A DNA stretch of 64,000 nucleotides from Cohnella hashimotonis (GTDB lineage Bacteria; Bacillota; Bacilli; Paenibacillales; Paenibacillaceae), in assembly GCF_030014955.1 (NCBI RefSeq), contig NZ_JAGRPV010000002.1, forward strand, positions 327,278 through 391,277, written 5' to 3'. Each line of letters opens with the position of its first letter. The first letter of the stretch is position 1. The notes beneath the pieces were generated by a model. That model saw only the letters and a program-made list of their open reading frames with translations, was not told where the DNA came from and made no database searches. Position numbers and translations under genes: made by a program. Shown in pieces: positions 8,865-18,437 of this stretch.

Positions 8865-10010
8865 ATGAATCTCATGCAGCACCGCAAGCTCGCAGCACTG
8901 GCGATTGTTGGCTTGTCCTTGACCGCAGCAGGCTGCGGCAACGCAAATAACAACAACTCGGGTGCGGCGGCTGCCACGGCTTCGGATTCTGCCGCGCCAT
9001 CGTCGGCAGCGGCCTCGCCATCGGAAAGCGCATCGGCATCGCCGTCCGAAAGCGCTAGCGCATCGACGCCGGCCGGAAACGGCGAGACGCTGACGGTTTA
9101 CCTCAATGACTTCGACACGATCGTCAAGCCGATGTTCGAAGCCCAAACCGGGTACAAGCTCAACATCGTCAGCGGCAACGGCGCGGAGATCATGTCCCGC
9201 ATCGAAGCGGAGAAGGGCAATCCGCACTGGGACGTCGTCTGGATGGACGCGATGCCTTCGATCGAAGGACTGGGCAAGGCAGGACAACTGATGGAAGGCT
9301 GGGAGCCGACTGCCGCAGCGGGATTGACGGACTTCGCCAAGGCATTCGTGCCTGCGAATAAAGCATACTACCCGACCGGCGCTCATGCCGCAGGCGTGAT
9401 CGTATACAACACGAAGGCGTTCAGCGCGGCCAACGCGCCGAAGAGCTGGGCGGACCTCGCCGACGCCAAGTACAAGGGCACCGTCGGTATGGCTGATCCA
9501 GCGGTAGCGGCGCCTGCTTATCCGTTCGTGTCGTGGTTCTTCCAGGACAAAGGGTCCGAAGGCGGCCAAACATTCTTTGACGACGTGTTGAAAAACGGCG
9601 CGCACGTCTATCCGAAAAACCCGAACGTCGCCAAGGCGCTTACGGGCGGCGAGATCAAGGTCGCGGCGCTGCAGGAGAGCAACGCATATACGCTCAAGAA
9701 CGACGGCGAGCCGATCGAGATCGTCTGGCCGGAAGAAGGCGCGCCGGCTTCGGTACGCGTAGCGGCGATCCAGAAGAACAGCGCGCATCAAGACGCGGCC
9801 AAGGCATTCGTCGAGTTCTTGCTCGATCCCAAGACGCAGCAGGCGCTCATCGACGAGGGCGACGAGAGCTACTTCCAGCCTAGCGCCACCGGCGTGACGA
9901 TGAAGGCAGACCGCGCGCAAAACGCCAAGCTTGTCGCGGCGGACGCATCGTGGGCGTCGGAGCATGAAGCGGAGATCAAGCAGTGGTTCGCCGATCGCTC
10001 GGTGAAATAA
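8865..10010 (+). CDS. ABC-transporter substrate-binding lipoprotein (family 1 / Fe-phosphonate type)
   Basis: Extracellular substrate-binding protein of 381 residues anchored by a lipid. The signal peptide ends in the lipobox LTAAGC (Cys24), followed by a low-complexity Ser/Ala/Pro spacer to about residue 70 and a type-2 periplasmic-binding fold (TLTVYLNDFD..., WDVVWMDAMPS, GVIVYNTKAF, KAFVEFLLDP). The class includes ferric-ion and 2-aminoethylphosphonate binders. The adjacent Tyr pair that binds iron in FbpA-like proteins is not evident in the expected C-terminal part. It heads a four-gene operon with permease, ATPase and metallophosphoesterase. Confidence 0.9.
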   Translation: MNLMQHRKLAALAIVGLSLTAAGCGNANNNNSGAAAATASDSAAPSSAAASPSESASASPSESASASTPAGNGETLTVYLNDFDTIVKPMFEAQTGYKLNIVSGNGAEIMSRIEAEKGNPHWDVVWMDAMPSIEGLGKAGQLMEGWEPTAAAGLTDFAKAFVPANKAYYPTGAHAAGVIVYNTKAFSAANAPKSWADLADAKYKGTVGMADPAVAAPAYPFVSWFFQDKGSEGGQTFFDDVLKNGAHVYPKNPNVAKALTGGEIKVAALQESNAYTLKNDGEPIEIVWPEEGAPASVRVAAIQKNSAHQDAAKAFVEFLLDPKTQQALIDEGDESYFQPSATGVTMKADRAQNAKLVAADASWASEHEAEIKQWFADRSVK

Positions 10011-10012
10011 AA

Positions 10013-11707
10013 ATGCGCTTTACGATTTTCGCTCACGGAAGCAGGACGGGCTGGCTGGTGCTGGCCCTTCTTGTTTTGTTGATCATGCTGCCGCTTGCCG
10101 CGGTCGTTCTTCAGGTGCTGCTGCCGGGCTTTTTCTTCGGGAGCCGTCAGATCGGCGACCTCTCCCTGCTGGGCGAGATGTTTCGCCGTCCGCTCTGGTA
10201 TTTATCGCTCAAAAACACGCTGGTCCTCGGCCTCGGCACGACGGCGCTCGGCACGGTGCTCGGCGCGGCGCTCGCTACCGCGCGATCCCGCTGGTCGTTC
10301 CCGGGCGCGCGGCTGCTCGACGGGGCGGTATGGCTGCTGATAGTGACGCCGTCCTTCATCCTCGCGCAAGGCTGGGTCATGTTCGCTTCGTCGGACGGAC
10401 TCGCCGAGTCCTGGTTCGGCTGGCACTGGGTGCATGACGCCGTCTTTACGCCCGCGGGCTTGATTGCGGTCATGTCGTTAAGCAAATTTCCGTTCGCTTA
10501 TCTGGCCGTCTATTCCGCGCTGGAGTGGAAGATGGACCGCCTGGGCGAAGCCGGCCGCTTGAACGGCGGCACCGCCTGGACCGTCTGGCGGACGATCGAA
10601 GCGCCGCTGCTGCTGCCCGCCTATTGCTCGGGGGCGCTGCTCGTCTTCATGGACACCGTCGGCGATTTCGGTCTGCCGGCTTCCATCGCGGCCGTTTTCC
10701 GTTTTCCGACGCTGCCTTACTCGATCTACTCGGCGCTGTACACCTCGCCGATCCGGTTCGACATGGCCGGCGTGCTTTCCTTTTACCTCGTGGTGCTGAT
10801 CGCGCTGGCGATGAGCGTGCAGTTCTGGGCGCTGCGCCGGGCGCGCTTCGACTTCCTCGGCGGCCGGGCGACGCGCGCCAAGGCCGAGCGGCCGCGCAAG
10901 GGCGCCTTGCTACTGGCTAGCGGCAATCTCCTCCTGCTGGCCATCGCGGTGGGCATTCCTTTAGGCGCCAATCTACTGACGTCGGTGACCCGTCCCGGCA
11001 AATCCGGCAGCTCGGCGTTTACGCTGGAACATTACCGGGAGCTGTTCGTGGAAGGAGGACAGCTGACGGACGCGCTGCTGCACTCGCTATCGATCGCGGC
11101 GTTTGCCGCCATCGTCGGCTTGTTCGTCGGCCTGCTCGTCGCCTACGTGCTGACTTATTCGAAATTCAAGCTGAAACGGGCGATCGACGTCATCTCGCTC
11201 GTCTCGCTGGCGGTTCCGGGCGTCGTGCTCGGCATCGGCTACATCTTTATCTGGAACCAGGCCTGGCTCGAACGCATCGGGCTGCTGCTATACGGCAAGC
11301 CGGCCATCCTCGTGCTGGCCGGGGTGGCGGGCGCCATTCCCGTCATCACCCGGATCGTGACGGGGGCGATGGCCAAGGTGCCGCAGGGGCTGCTGTCGGC
11401 GGCGCAAATGCAGGGCGCCTCGTTCTCGCGCAGAGTGCGGACGATTCTGCTGCCGCTGCTGCGCGACGCGCTGCTTTCCGCCGCGCTGGCGGCGTTTGGC
11501 GCGAGCGTCTTCGACCTGGCGATGACGTCGATTTTGTTCCCTCCTAACTTCATGACGCTGCCCGTCGTGATCAACAAGGCGTTCGAGGACCTGGACTTCG
11601 GCTACGCAGCCGCCGCGACATTGACCGGCGGGACCGCGGTCGTCGCATTGATCCTCGTTATGGAGCGAATCTTCAAACCGAAGGAAGCAAGGAGGCCAAG
11701 CCGTTGA
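10013..11707 (+). CDS. ABC-transporter permease, two fused membrane domains
   Basis: Inner-membrane channel of about 564 residues with two copies of the binding-protein-dependent permease domain, as in FbpB/ThiP-type transporters. EAA-like loops for the ATPase are seen in both halves (EAGRLNGGTAWTVW near residue 180 and AAQMQGASFSRRVRT near residue 465). The frame is open to an upstream GTG at 9983, but the ATG at 10013, just after the stop of the binding-protein gene, gives the natural N-terminal membrane helix and suggests translational coupling. It overlaps the ATPase gene by 4 bp. Confidence 0.9.
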   Translation: MRFTIFAHGSRTGWLVLALLVLLIMLPLAAVVLQVLLPGFFFGSRQIGDLSLLGEMFRRPLWYLSLKNTLVLGLGTTALGTVLGAALATARSRWSFPGARLLDGAVWLLIVTPSFILAQGWVMFASSDGLAESWFGWHWVHDAVFTPAGLIAVMSLSKFPFAYLAVYSALEWKMDRLGEAGRLNGGTAWTVWRTIEAPLLLPAYCSGALLVFMDTVGDFGLPASIAAVFRFPTLPYSIYSALYTSPIRFDMAGVLSFYLVVLIALAMSVQFWALRRARFDFLGGRATRAKAERPRKGALLLASGNLLLLAIAVGIPLGANLLTSVTRPGKSGSSAFTLEHYRELFVEGGQLTDALLHSLSIAAFAAIVGLFVGLLVAYVLTYSKFKLKRAIDVISLVSLAVPGVVLGIGYIFIWNQAWLERIGLLLYGKPAILVLAGVAGAIPVITRIVTGAMAKVPQGLLSAAQMQGASFSRRVRTILLPLLRDALLSAALAAFGASVFDLAMTSILFPPNFMTLPVVINKAFEDLDFGYAAAATLTGGTAVVALILVMERIFKPKEARRPSR

Positions 11708-12882
11708 ATCCAATCTTAGAGATCCGCCAGCTTCACAAGTCCTACGCGGGCCAGCCTGCGCTTCGGGGCATCGACTTCAGCGTCTCCCGCGGGCAGATCA
11801 TCAGCGTGCTCGGACCGTCAGGCTGCGGCAAGTCCACGCTGCTGCAGCTTATCGCCGGCCTGCAGCAGCCGGACGGAGGCGAGGTGCGGCTGCGCGGCGA
11901 AGCCGTGTCCACGGCTTCGAAGCTCGTGCCGCCGGAGAAACGGGGCATCAACATGGTGTTCCAGGACTACGCGCTTTGGCCGCATATGAACGTTTTCGAC
12001 AACATTTCGTACGGGTTGAAAAGAAAGAAGGCAGCGTCCGCGGACATTCGAGCCAAGGTCGGGGAGCTGCTGCGTCTGCTGCATTTGGAGCCGTTCGCAG
12101 ACCGCCTGCCCGCGCAGCTGTCCGGCGGCCAACAGCAGCGCGTGGCGATCGCGCGCGCCTTGGCGACGCAGCCGGACCTGCTGCTGCTTGACGAGCCCAT
12201 GTCCAATCTCGATATGCGGCTGCGAATCGAGATGCGAACGGAGCTATCCTATCTGCTGCGCAAGCTGGGGACGACAGTGTTCCATGTGACGCACGATCCC
12301 GAAGAGGCGTTCGCGATGGCGGACCAACTCGTCATTATGCGCAGCGGCGGCATCGACCAGATCGACAGTCCCGAGGCCTGCTATCGCCGGCCCGCAACGG
12401 CATCCGTCGCCTCGCTGCTCGGCGCGGGCAACCGTCTGGCAGGGCCGATCGACGAAAGCGAGGCGGCGCCTGCCATTCGTCTCGACGGCGCACTCGTCGC
12501 CGGACGGACAGCGTCCGATTGGAGCGCCCGCCGGCCGTCCGGACCGGCGATCGCGCTGTTCCGCCCGGATGCGGCCGTCTGGGAGACCGAGGATGCTCGG
12601 GCATCCCATCCGAGCGAAGAGGTTGCCGCAGGGGTGGAGGCCGGTACGGCCGGCTCCCGCGCGGTCGGCTTCCGCGCGGCCTCGGACTTCAACCGGCTGG
12701 CCGCGCGTATCGCGCACAGCGCCTTCGAAGGCAATCGCTGGCGCGTGCTGGCGGAGACCGGAACCGGAGAGATGCTTTCCTTATTCCATCATGAGCCTCT
12801 GAAGGCGGGCACGCGCGGCTGGCTGCGTTTCCCCGTCGAGGAGACCTACTTGTACCCGGCTGACGCCGGCAGCGAAAGGTAG
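11704..12882 (+). CDS. ABC-transporter ATP-binding protein
   Basis: Cytoplasmic ATPase of the transporter, 392 residues. Walker A GPSGCGKST is at 38-46, the signature LSGGQQQR near 139, Walker B LLLLDEP near 160, and the switch His is in HVTHD. A TOBE-like C-terminal extension follows, as in the ferric/phosphonate/polyamine class. Start is TTG overlapping the permease stop (TTGA), so translation is coupled. The ATPase is complete and should be active. Confidence 0.93.
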   Translation: MNPILEIRQLHKSYAGQPALRGIDFSVSRGQIISVLGPSGCGKSTLLQLIAGLQQPDGGEVRLRGEAVSTASKLVPPEKRGINMVFQDYALWPHMNVFDNISYGLKRKKAASADIRAKVGELLRLLHLEPFADRLPAQLSGGQQQRVAIARALATQPDLLLLDEPMSNLDMRLRIEMRTELSYLLRKLGTTVFHVTHDPEEAFAMADQLVIMRSGGIDQIDSPEACYRRPATASVASLLGAGNRLAGPIDESEAAPAIRLDGALVAGRTASDWSARRPSGPAIALFRPDAAVWETEDARASHPSEEVAAGVEAGTAGSRAVGFRAASDFNRLAARIAHSAFEGNRWRVLAETGTGEMLSLFHHEPLKAGTRGWLRFPVEETYLYPADAGSER

Positions 12883-12893
12883 AAGAAATTGAT

Positions 12894-13529
12894 ATGACCC
12901 GCATACTTGTCATCTCGGATATTCACGGCCAGGCGGCGGCGATGCGTTCGCTGCTGCGGACGGCCGAATACGCGCCGGGCAGGGATCGCCTGTATCTGCT
13001 AGGCGACTTCATTAATCGGGAGAAGGAGAGCTGGCCTGCGCTTAAAGAAGCGATGGCGCTGGTCAAAGCGGGCGCGCGCGCCGTGCTCGGCAATATGGAG
13101 CGGTGGCTGCTCGACGCCTCCGCGCGGGGAGAAGGCCTGCCGGCGGATGCGGAAGAGCTTCGGTTTCTGAACGAGACACCTTTGTATTGGGAAGAGGAAG
13201 GTTTCCTGTTCGCCCATGCGGGCATCCGTCCGGGCCTGCCGCCGGCCAAGCAGAGCGCCGCGGATCTGACCGAAATTCGCAGCGAGTTCTGGGCCGACGG
13301 CGGTCCGCTCCCGTATACGGTCGTGTTCGGCCACACGCCGACCTTTAAGCTCGGCGCGCCTGCTGGCGAGCTGTGGCTCGGCCGCGACCGGATCGGGATC
13401 GACACGGGGGCCAAGCACGGCTGCCGGCTCACGCTCGTCGACCTGACCAATCGGCTGGCTTATTCCTGCGGCGTGGAGCCGGAGCGCCAGCCTGGCGAAT
13501 GCCGCCTGTCCTCCTGGGCGACGAATTGA
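12894..13529 (+). CDS. Calcineurin-like metallophosphoesterase
   Basis: A 211-residue phosphoesterase with the full dimetal signature: DIHG at residues 8-11, GDF-x3-R near 41, GNME in place of the usual GNHE/D, and GHT near the C-terminus with a preceding HAG. It resembles PrpE/bis(5'-nucleosyl) or protein-phosphatase-like members; the substrate is unknown. It lies 11 bp after the ATPase gene with no terminator between, so it is the fourth gene of the transporter operon, and a bidirectional terminator follows. The pairing suggests the imported compound may be a phosphate ester or phosphonate, which is inference. Confidence 0.87.
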   Translation: MTRILVISDIHGQAAAMRSLLRTAEYAPGRDRLYLLGDFINREKESWPALKEAMALVKAGARAVLGNMERWLLDASARGEGLPADAEELRFLNETPLYWEEEGFLFAHAGIRPGLPPAKQSAADLTEIRSEFWADGGPLPYTVVFGHTPTFKLGAPAGELWLGRDRIGIDTGAKHGCRLTLVDLTNRLAYSCGVEPERQPGECRLSSWATN

Positions 13530-13531
13530 AA

Positions 13532-13576
13532 CGCAAAAAAGCCGCCGGAGGCACAGGCACGGCGGCTTTTTGCGTT
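13532..13576. terminator. Bidirectional terminator between the ABC operon and vanW-like gene
   Basis: CGCAAAAAAGCCGCC pairs with GGCGGCTTTTTGCG, giving an A-run before and a T-run after the stem. It can stop transcripts from both convergent genes. Confidence 0.92.
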
Positions 13577-13588
13577 CTTCATTGGCCT

Positions 13589-15250
13589 TTACATCGGTTC
13601 AGCCGGCGTCCGTCCCTGCGGCTGAGGGTGCGGCTGCTCCGAACGCCCGGCGCGCGGATCCGAAGGATGCACGGCGACGATCGCGTCCTGCGCGCGATAG
13701 GCGGAGCGGTTCAGCTTGCGGCGCGCGGCAAGCCGGTCGTCCACGAACTTCAAGCGGTAAGTGTCCACGACTGCGCCTGGCTTTCCTTCCTGCAGAAGAC
13801 GAGACATGCCGACCGGGACGTCTGCATCTTGCATATAAACGGTCTTGGGCGTAAGCTCCTTCACGTGGACCGTCTCCAGCTCGTACCTCACATTGTCCGC
13901 CATCGTGCCGAACAGCTTTACCGTTAGCCTTTTGCCGCGAACAGAGGCCTTGATCAGCAGCCGCTTGCCCGTGTCGTTGCGGAAGCGGAAATTGATCGAG
14001 CCCTCCGCAAAGGTCGCATCCATGCCCTGCGGCAGATAGTTCACCGCGAGCGAGTGGTTGCGCCGCTCCACGATCTCAATATTAGAGGCACGCAAAACGG
14101 CATTGTAAAGCGTGCTGGACACCTGGCAGATGCCGCCGCCGATGCCCGGCACGAGCTTGCCCTTCAGGATAACCGGGGCTTCCCGGTAACCGTAAACCCG
14201 GCGCGCCTCGGCGACGATGGCGCCGTAATCGAAGGTCTCGCCCGGCAAGAGCATTGTGCCGTCCAAGGCCTCGGCGGTGGCCTTGACGTTATGGACGCGC
14301 CCTTCGCCGCTCGCCGTAAAGGAGGTGGTGAACTCGGCGATCTTGCGTGCGATCCCTTGCGCCCGCAGCAATGCCGTCGTAATCTCGGGCTTTACGGAGG
14401 CTACGGGCACGCGCAGCTCGATCCGTATCTGATCGTCTGCGGACTGCGCCACCTCGCTCAACCCCGCTGGCGCTCGCTTCTTGAATGCCTTCAGCAGCGA
14501 AGCGATGTCGAGCGTCTCGCCTGGCGTTTCCGGCGAATAAACGACCCGGTCGCGGTCGTCGATCGTCCGGACGGCGTCGATCGGCTGCTTCTCCGCGAGC
14601 CGTCCCCACAACGCTTCCGCTTTATCCGCAAACATCTCCTCGTCCCAAACCGCTTCTATCGCATAGCGCTTCGCCATCGCCCGCGCGGCTGACCGGCGCT
14701 CTAGCCAACCTGCGTCCCGGTAGCGCACGATCGCACGTATGGCTTCCTCTGCGTCCAGATTGAGCCCCAGCTCGCGCCAGGTCGGCGCAAACGCCGTTGC
14801 CGGGGCAGGGGAGGCTTCCTCCGGCCGCCTGTCAACCAGCGTCACATGCCCGTCAAGCGCGGCTTCGATCCGCGACCCCACCTTGGCAATGGCGGCGTCC
14901 GCGCTCATGCCGCCCAGCTCCAATCCGCCCACAGCGACGCCGTCCGGCAGCATGCGAGGCCGGCGTGCCGCGGGGTTCGCGGCAGCGATGTCGGCGACAG
15001 CCGCTTGGCCACCAACTACCGGGGCACGAATGAATTGGCCATCCACTACCCGACCACCAACTACCGGAGCGCGAATTACCCGACCACCGACTCCCGGGGC
15101 ATCTTTCGCCTCGACGCTCGCCACTCTAACCAGCGCGGTTCCCCCAATCACTCCTGCTGCCCGCGCTTGTTCCGCTGTCCCTGTCCCCACGCTCATGCCG
15201 ACGGCCAGCGCGAGAGCGGAGGCCGCGATCCGGACGATTCGACTGTTCAT
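13589..15250 (-). CDS. VanW-family exported protein with peptidoglycan-binding and G5-like parts
   Basis: A 553-residue YoaR/VanW-type protein. A signal peptide (residues 1-32) leads to a low-complexity region with repeated APVVGG/RVV units (about 55-90), then a YoaR-type putative peptidoglycan-binding domain. The VanW domain has its hallmark GGGICQVSSTLYNAV near residue 371 and RRNHSLAVNYLP just after. A G5-like segment and a Pro/Gln-rich tail end the protein. VanW proteins accompany cell-wall genes, but their biochemical role is not settled. The ATG follows AAGGAGG. It is divergent from ftsE. Confidence 0.9.
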   Translation of the reverse strand: MNSRIVRIAASALALAVGMSVGTGTAEQARAAGVIGGTALVRVASVEAKDAPGVGGRVIRAPVVGGRVVDGQFIRAPVVGGQAAVADIAAANPAARRPRMLPDGVAVGGLELGGMSADAAIAKVGSRIEAALDGHVTLVDRRPEEASPAPATAFAPTWRELGLNLDAEEAIRAIVRYRDAGWLERRSAARAMAKRYAIEAVWDEEMFADKAEALWGRLAEKQPIDAVRTIDDRDRVVYSPETPGETLDIASLLKAFKKRAPAGLSEVAQSADDQIRIELRVPVASVKPEITTALLRAQGIARKIAEFTTSFTASGEGRVHNVKATAEALDGTMLLPGETFDYGAIVAEARRVYGYREAPVILKGKLVPGIGGGICQVSSTLYNAVLRASNIEIVERRNHSLAVNYLPQGMDATFAEGSINFRFRNDTGKRLLIKASVRGKRLTVKLFGTMADNVRYELETVHVKELTPKTVYMQDADVPVGMSRLLQEGKPGAVVDTYRLKFVDDRLAARRKLNRSAYRAQDAIVAVHPSDPRAGRSEQPHPQPQGRTPAEPM

Positions 15251-15480
15251 TTTTCGGATGTCCTCCTTCCGGCAAACGCATCTCTCCCGTAGGATTCCCT
15301 CCAGATTAAAAATTTCTCAAAATAACGGAAATCGACAAAAATGCGTGCCGAAATGGGCGCGGATTCGCGTCCGTCGGCGAGATAAAGCTCGACAAATAAA
15401 GGATTTCCCGGCAAGATGTCGAAGTACCTTTAGTCTGCGGAATATTAGCCTTTCGACGGGAAGCGTCTCCCTGAACGTAT

Positions 15481-15506
15481 ATATGCAACGGCTATATGCA
15501 ACGGCT
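15481..15506. repeat. 13-bp tandem duplication upstream of ftsE
   Basis: ATATGCAACGGCT occurs twice in direct succession (15481-15493 and 15494-15506), about 30 bp before the ftsE start. It could duplicate part of the promoter or leader; no further copies were seen nearby. Confidence 0.8.
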
Positions 15507-15534
15507 GTCTACCATGCAAACAGGATGTGATCGC

Positions 15535-16221
15535 GTGATCGAAATGCACGACATATGGAAGACCTATCCGGACGGCACGCCCGCCCTGCAAGGCATAAAT
15601 ATCGTGATCGACCGCAACGAGTTCGTGTACGTCGTCGGCCCGTCCGGCGCCGGCAAGTCGACGTTCATGAAGCTGATCTATCGCGAGGAAGTGCCGACCA
15701 AGGGCCAGCTGTCCGTCAACGGGTTCAATATAGGCAAGCTCAAGCAGCGCAAGATCCCTTACGTCCGCCGCAATATCGGCGTGGTGTTTCAGGATTTTCG
15801 GCTGCTGCCCAAACTGTCCGTTTATGAGAACGTCGCCTTCGCGATGGAAGTCGTCGAATCGCCCAAGCGGCATATCCGCCGGCGAACGATGGAGGTGCTC
15901 GAGCTTGTCGGGCTTAAGCACAAGGCGAGCAGCCTGCCGGCCCAATTGTCCGGCGGCGAGCAGCAGCGCGTCGCGATTGCCAGGGCGATCGTCAACAGCC
16001 CCTCCGTCATCGTGGCTGACGAGCCTACCGGCAACCTCGATCCCGAGACCTCGTGGGGAATCATGAAGCTGCTCGAAGAGATCAATTTCCGCGGTACCAC
16101 CATCGTCATGGCCACCCACAACAAAGAAATCGTCAACACCCTTCGCAAACGGGTCATCGCGATCGAGCGGGGCACCATCGTGCGGGACCAGCAGAGAGGG
16201 GATTACGGATATGAAGTTTAG
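15535..16221 (+). CDS. ftsE: Cell-division ATP-binding protein FtsE
   Basis: ATPase of the FtsEX complex, which sits at the membrane and controls peptidoglycan hydrolases during elongation or division. Walker [10 protein letters not shown] is near residue 36, the signature [15 protein letters not shown] and Walker [13 protein letters not shown] follow. About 228 residues is normal. The frame is open to an ATG at 15496, but homologues begin with MIEM..WKTYP, matching the GTG at 15535 after AGGATGTG. It overlaps ftsX by 11 bp, so the two are translationally coupled. Confidence 0.95.
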   Translation: MIEMHDIWKTYPDGTPALQGINIVIDRNEFVYVVGPSGAGKSTFMKLIYREEVPTKGQLSVNGFNIGKLKQRKIPYVRRNIGVVFQDFRLLPKLSVYENVAFAMEVVESPKRHIRRRTMEVLELVGLKHKASSLPAQLSGGEQQRVAIARAIVNSPSVIVADEPTGNLDPETSWGIMKLLEEINFRGTTIVMATHNKEIVNTLRKRVIAIERGTIVRDQQRGDYGYEV

Positions 16222-17125
16222 CACCCTCGTGCGCCACGTCCGCGAAGGTGTCAAGAACGTCTTCCGCAACGGCTGGATGTCATTCGCCTCGATCGGATCG
16301 ATCGTCGTGTCGCTGTTCGTGCTGGGCGTGTTCATGCTCCTCGCGCTCAACGTGAACCAGTGGGCGGATCAGTTCGACAGCCAGGTTCAAGTCAACGTCT
16401 ACCTCCAGTCGGAGATCGGCCAGTCCAAGATCGACGAGCTGAAGACGCGCATCGGCAACATCGCCGAGGTCAAGCAGGTCACCTTCGTTTCCAAGGAGGA
16501 GGGACTTGAAAAGCTGCGTCAGGATCTGGACGAGGACGTAAAAGGCGCGCTCGACGGCTATAAGGATGCCAACCCGCTGCCGGATGCGTTCGAGGTCGAG
16601 CTGTTCGACGCCCAGCAGGTGTCCTACGTCGCCAAGCAGATTCTTGCCTTTAACGAGACGGACGCGGACAAGCCGGTCCTCAGCGTCAAGTACGGACAAG
16701 GCTATGTCGAAAAGCTGTTCCGCATCACGAACGCCGTGCGCAACGTCGGTCTGGTCGTCGTCGCGGGACTCGCGGTCATGGCGATGTTCCTCATTTCCAC
16801 CACGATCAAGATGACGATACTGGCCCGTCGCAGAGAGATCGGCATTATGAAGCTCGTCGGCGCCACCAACAATTTTATCCGCTGGCCATTCTTCATCGAA
16901 GGGATCGTCATCGGCTTGGCAGGCTCAGGCCTTACGACAGCGCTGCTGCTGTACGGGTATTCCGAATTGATCGCGTCGACCCATTACAACATGGGCCTGA
17001 TGATGATCGAGGTCGTCGATATGAACAAAGTCGGCTGGCTGGTCGGCGGCACGCTCGTGGCGCTCGGCACGTTGATCGGCGTCTGGGGCAGCGTCGTTTC
17101 GGTTCGCAAGCATTTGAAGGTGTAG
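16211..17125 (+). CDS. ftsX: Cell-division membrane protein FtsX
   Basis: Membrane partner of FtsE, 304 residues with four predicted membrane helices: one near residues 22-48, an extracellular loop of about 120 residues (QVQVNVYLQSEIGQ onward), then three helices after residue 175. It transmits FtsE ATP hydrolysis to an extracellular hydrolase or its activator. The hydrolase gene directly downstream, with coiled coil and M23 domain, is the obvious partner, as PcsB and CwlO are in other Firmicutes. Confidence 0.95.
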   Translation: MKFSTLVRHVREGVKNVFRNGWMSFASIGSIVVSLFVLGVFMLLALNVNQWADQFDSQVQVNVYLQSEIGQSKIDELKTRIGNIAEVKQVTFVSKEEGLEKLRQDLDEDVKGALDGYKDANPLPDAFEVELFDAQQVSYVAKQILAFNETDADKPVLSVKYGQGYVEKLFRITNAVRNVGLVVVAGLAVMAMFLISTTIKMTILARRREIGIMKLVGATNNFIRWPFFIEGIVIGLAGSGLTTALLLYGYSELIASTHYNMGLMMIEVVDMNKVGWLVGGTLVALGTLIGVWGSVVSVRKHLKV

Positions 17126-17164
17126 CTCTTGCCGTTCATGCTCAGATGATGGAGGAGAACATGG

Positions 17165-18343
17165 GTGAATAAAAGATTGATCGCGGTATTGGTCATGCTG
17201 CTGGGCGTCGTATTCCTCGTCCGGCCGTACGAGAGCCACGCCGAGACGAAGATGCAGAAGATCGAGCGGCAGCTCAAAGAGATCCAAGCCCAGATGAACG
17301 CCGCCGCGGAAAGCAAGAAGGAAGCGGAGCGCCGGAGCGAGGATCTGACCAACAAAAAGGCGCTTGCCAAGACGGATATGTTTACGCTGCTCAAGCAGAT
17401 TCAGCAGACTTCGGATCAGCTCGACGCGACTCAGGCCAAGATAGAGTCCGCCGAAACCAAGCTGCTGAAGACGACGTCGGAGCTCGAGTCCGCCGAAGCC
17501 TCCAGGCAGAGCAGGGACGAGCAGCTGCGAGAGCGCATCCGGCTTATTTACATGAACGGCTCTGTATCTTATCTGGACGTGCTGCTCAGCTCCAAGAGCT
17601 TCTCGGACTTCGTGGGCCGTTTCCAGTCGCTGCAGTCGATTATGGAGCAGGATAAAGAAGTGCTGTCGCAGACCGAGAACTACAAGGCGCTTGTCGCCGA
17701 CAAGAAAGCGCAGGTCGAAGTCGATCTGGCTTCCGTCAAGAAGCTGTACAGCGACATGGCGGACAAAAGGGCCGAGCTGCAGGATCAGGAAAAAGAAAAA
17801 GAAGTGCTCGTAGCGAGCATTAACCAGAAAATCGAAGAAACCGAGGATATCAGCGAAGAGGCCGAAGCCGCGCTGATGGAGTTCGGCAAAAAGTATTCGA
17901 AGCTGCTGGAGCAGAAAAAACAGCTGAAAACCTACTACACCGGCGGTAAGCTTGGTCTCCCGCTGAAGCGGGAATACCGCTTGTCGTCGCCGTTCGGCTA
18001 CCGTACGCATCCCGTGACCGGACAGAAAAACAAGCTGCACACGGGCTTGGACATGGCGGTTCCGGAGGGTACGTCGGTCTACGCGGCCGAATCGGGCACC
18101 GTTATCGTCGCCCAATCGTGGAGCGGGTACGGCAATTGTATCATCATCAACCATGGCGGCGGTCTGTGGACGCTGTACGGTCACTTGAAGCCAGGCGGGA
18201 TCCTGGTCGAGAAGGGCGAGACCGTCAAACGCGGCGAAAAAATCGGTCTCGTCGGCATGACGGGCACCGCTACCGGTTACCATCTGCACTTCGAGGTTCG
18301 CAAAGACGGCACGCCGGTCAATCCGGCGCCGTATCTCAAATAA
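17165..18343 (+). CDS. Coiled-coil M23 peptidoglycan hydrolase (PcsB/EnvC-like)
   Basis: A 392-residue exported wall hydrolase. Signal peptide at residues 1-27, a long coiled coil to about 255 (heptad-rich Lys/Glu/Gln), then a LytM/M23 domain. The zinc ligands are present: HTGLD near residue 291 and HLHFE near 372, so the enzyme looks catalytically competent, unlike inactive EnvC. The start is GTG after GGAGGAG (17151-17157). It follows ftsX by 39 bp and is predicted to be controlled by FtsEX through its coiled coil. Confidence 0.92.
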   Translation: MNKRLIAVLVMLLGVVFLVRPYESHAETKMQKIERQLKEIQAQMNAAAESKKEAERRSEDLTNKKALAKTDMFTLLKQIQQTSDQLDATQAKIESAETKLLKTTSELESAEASRQSRDEQLRERIRLIYMNGSVSYLDVLLSSKSFSDFVGRFQSLQSIMEQDKEVLSQTENYKALVADKKAQVEVDLASVKKLYSDMADKRAELQDQEKEKEVLVASINQKIEETEDISEEAEAALMEFGKKYSKLLEQKKQLKTYYTGGKLGLPLKREYRLSSPFGYRTHPVTGQKNKLHTGLDMAVPEGTSVYAAESGTVIVAQSWSGYGNCIIINHGGGLWTLYGHLKPGGILVEKGETVKRGEKIGLVGMTGTATGYHLHFEVRKDGTPVNPAPYLK

Positions 18344-18394
18344 ATCGGAGCCTCGCGCAAAGCCGTCCCAAGGCAGCGCCCACTTGAGAAGGTG

Positions 18395-18421
18395 GGCAGC
18401 CTGGGGCGGCTGCCGCATTTT
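18395..18421 (+). terminator. Probable terminator after the M23 gene
   Basis: GGCAGCC (18395-18401) pairs with GGCTGCC (18408-18414), followed by GCATTTTT. The stem is short. Confidence 0.5.
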
Positions 18422-18437
18422 TGGGGCATTTTCGGGC

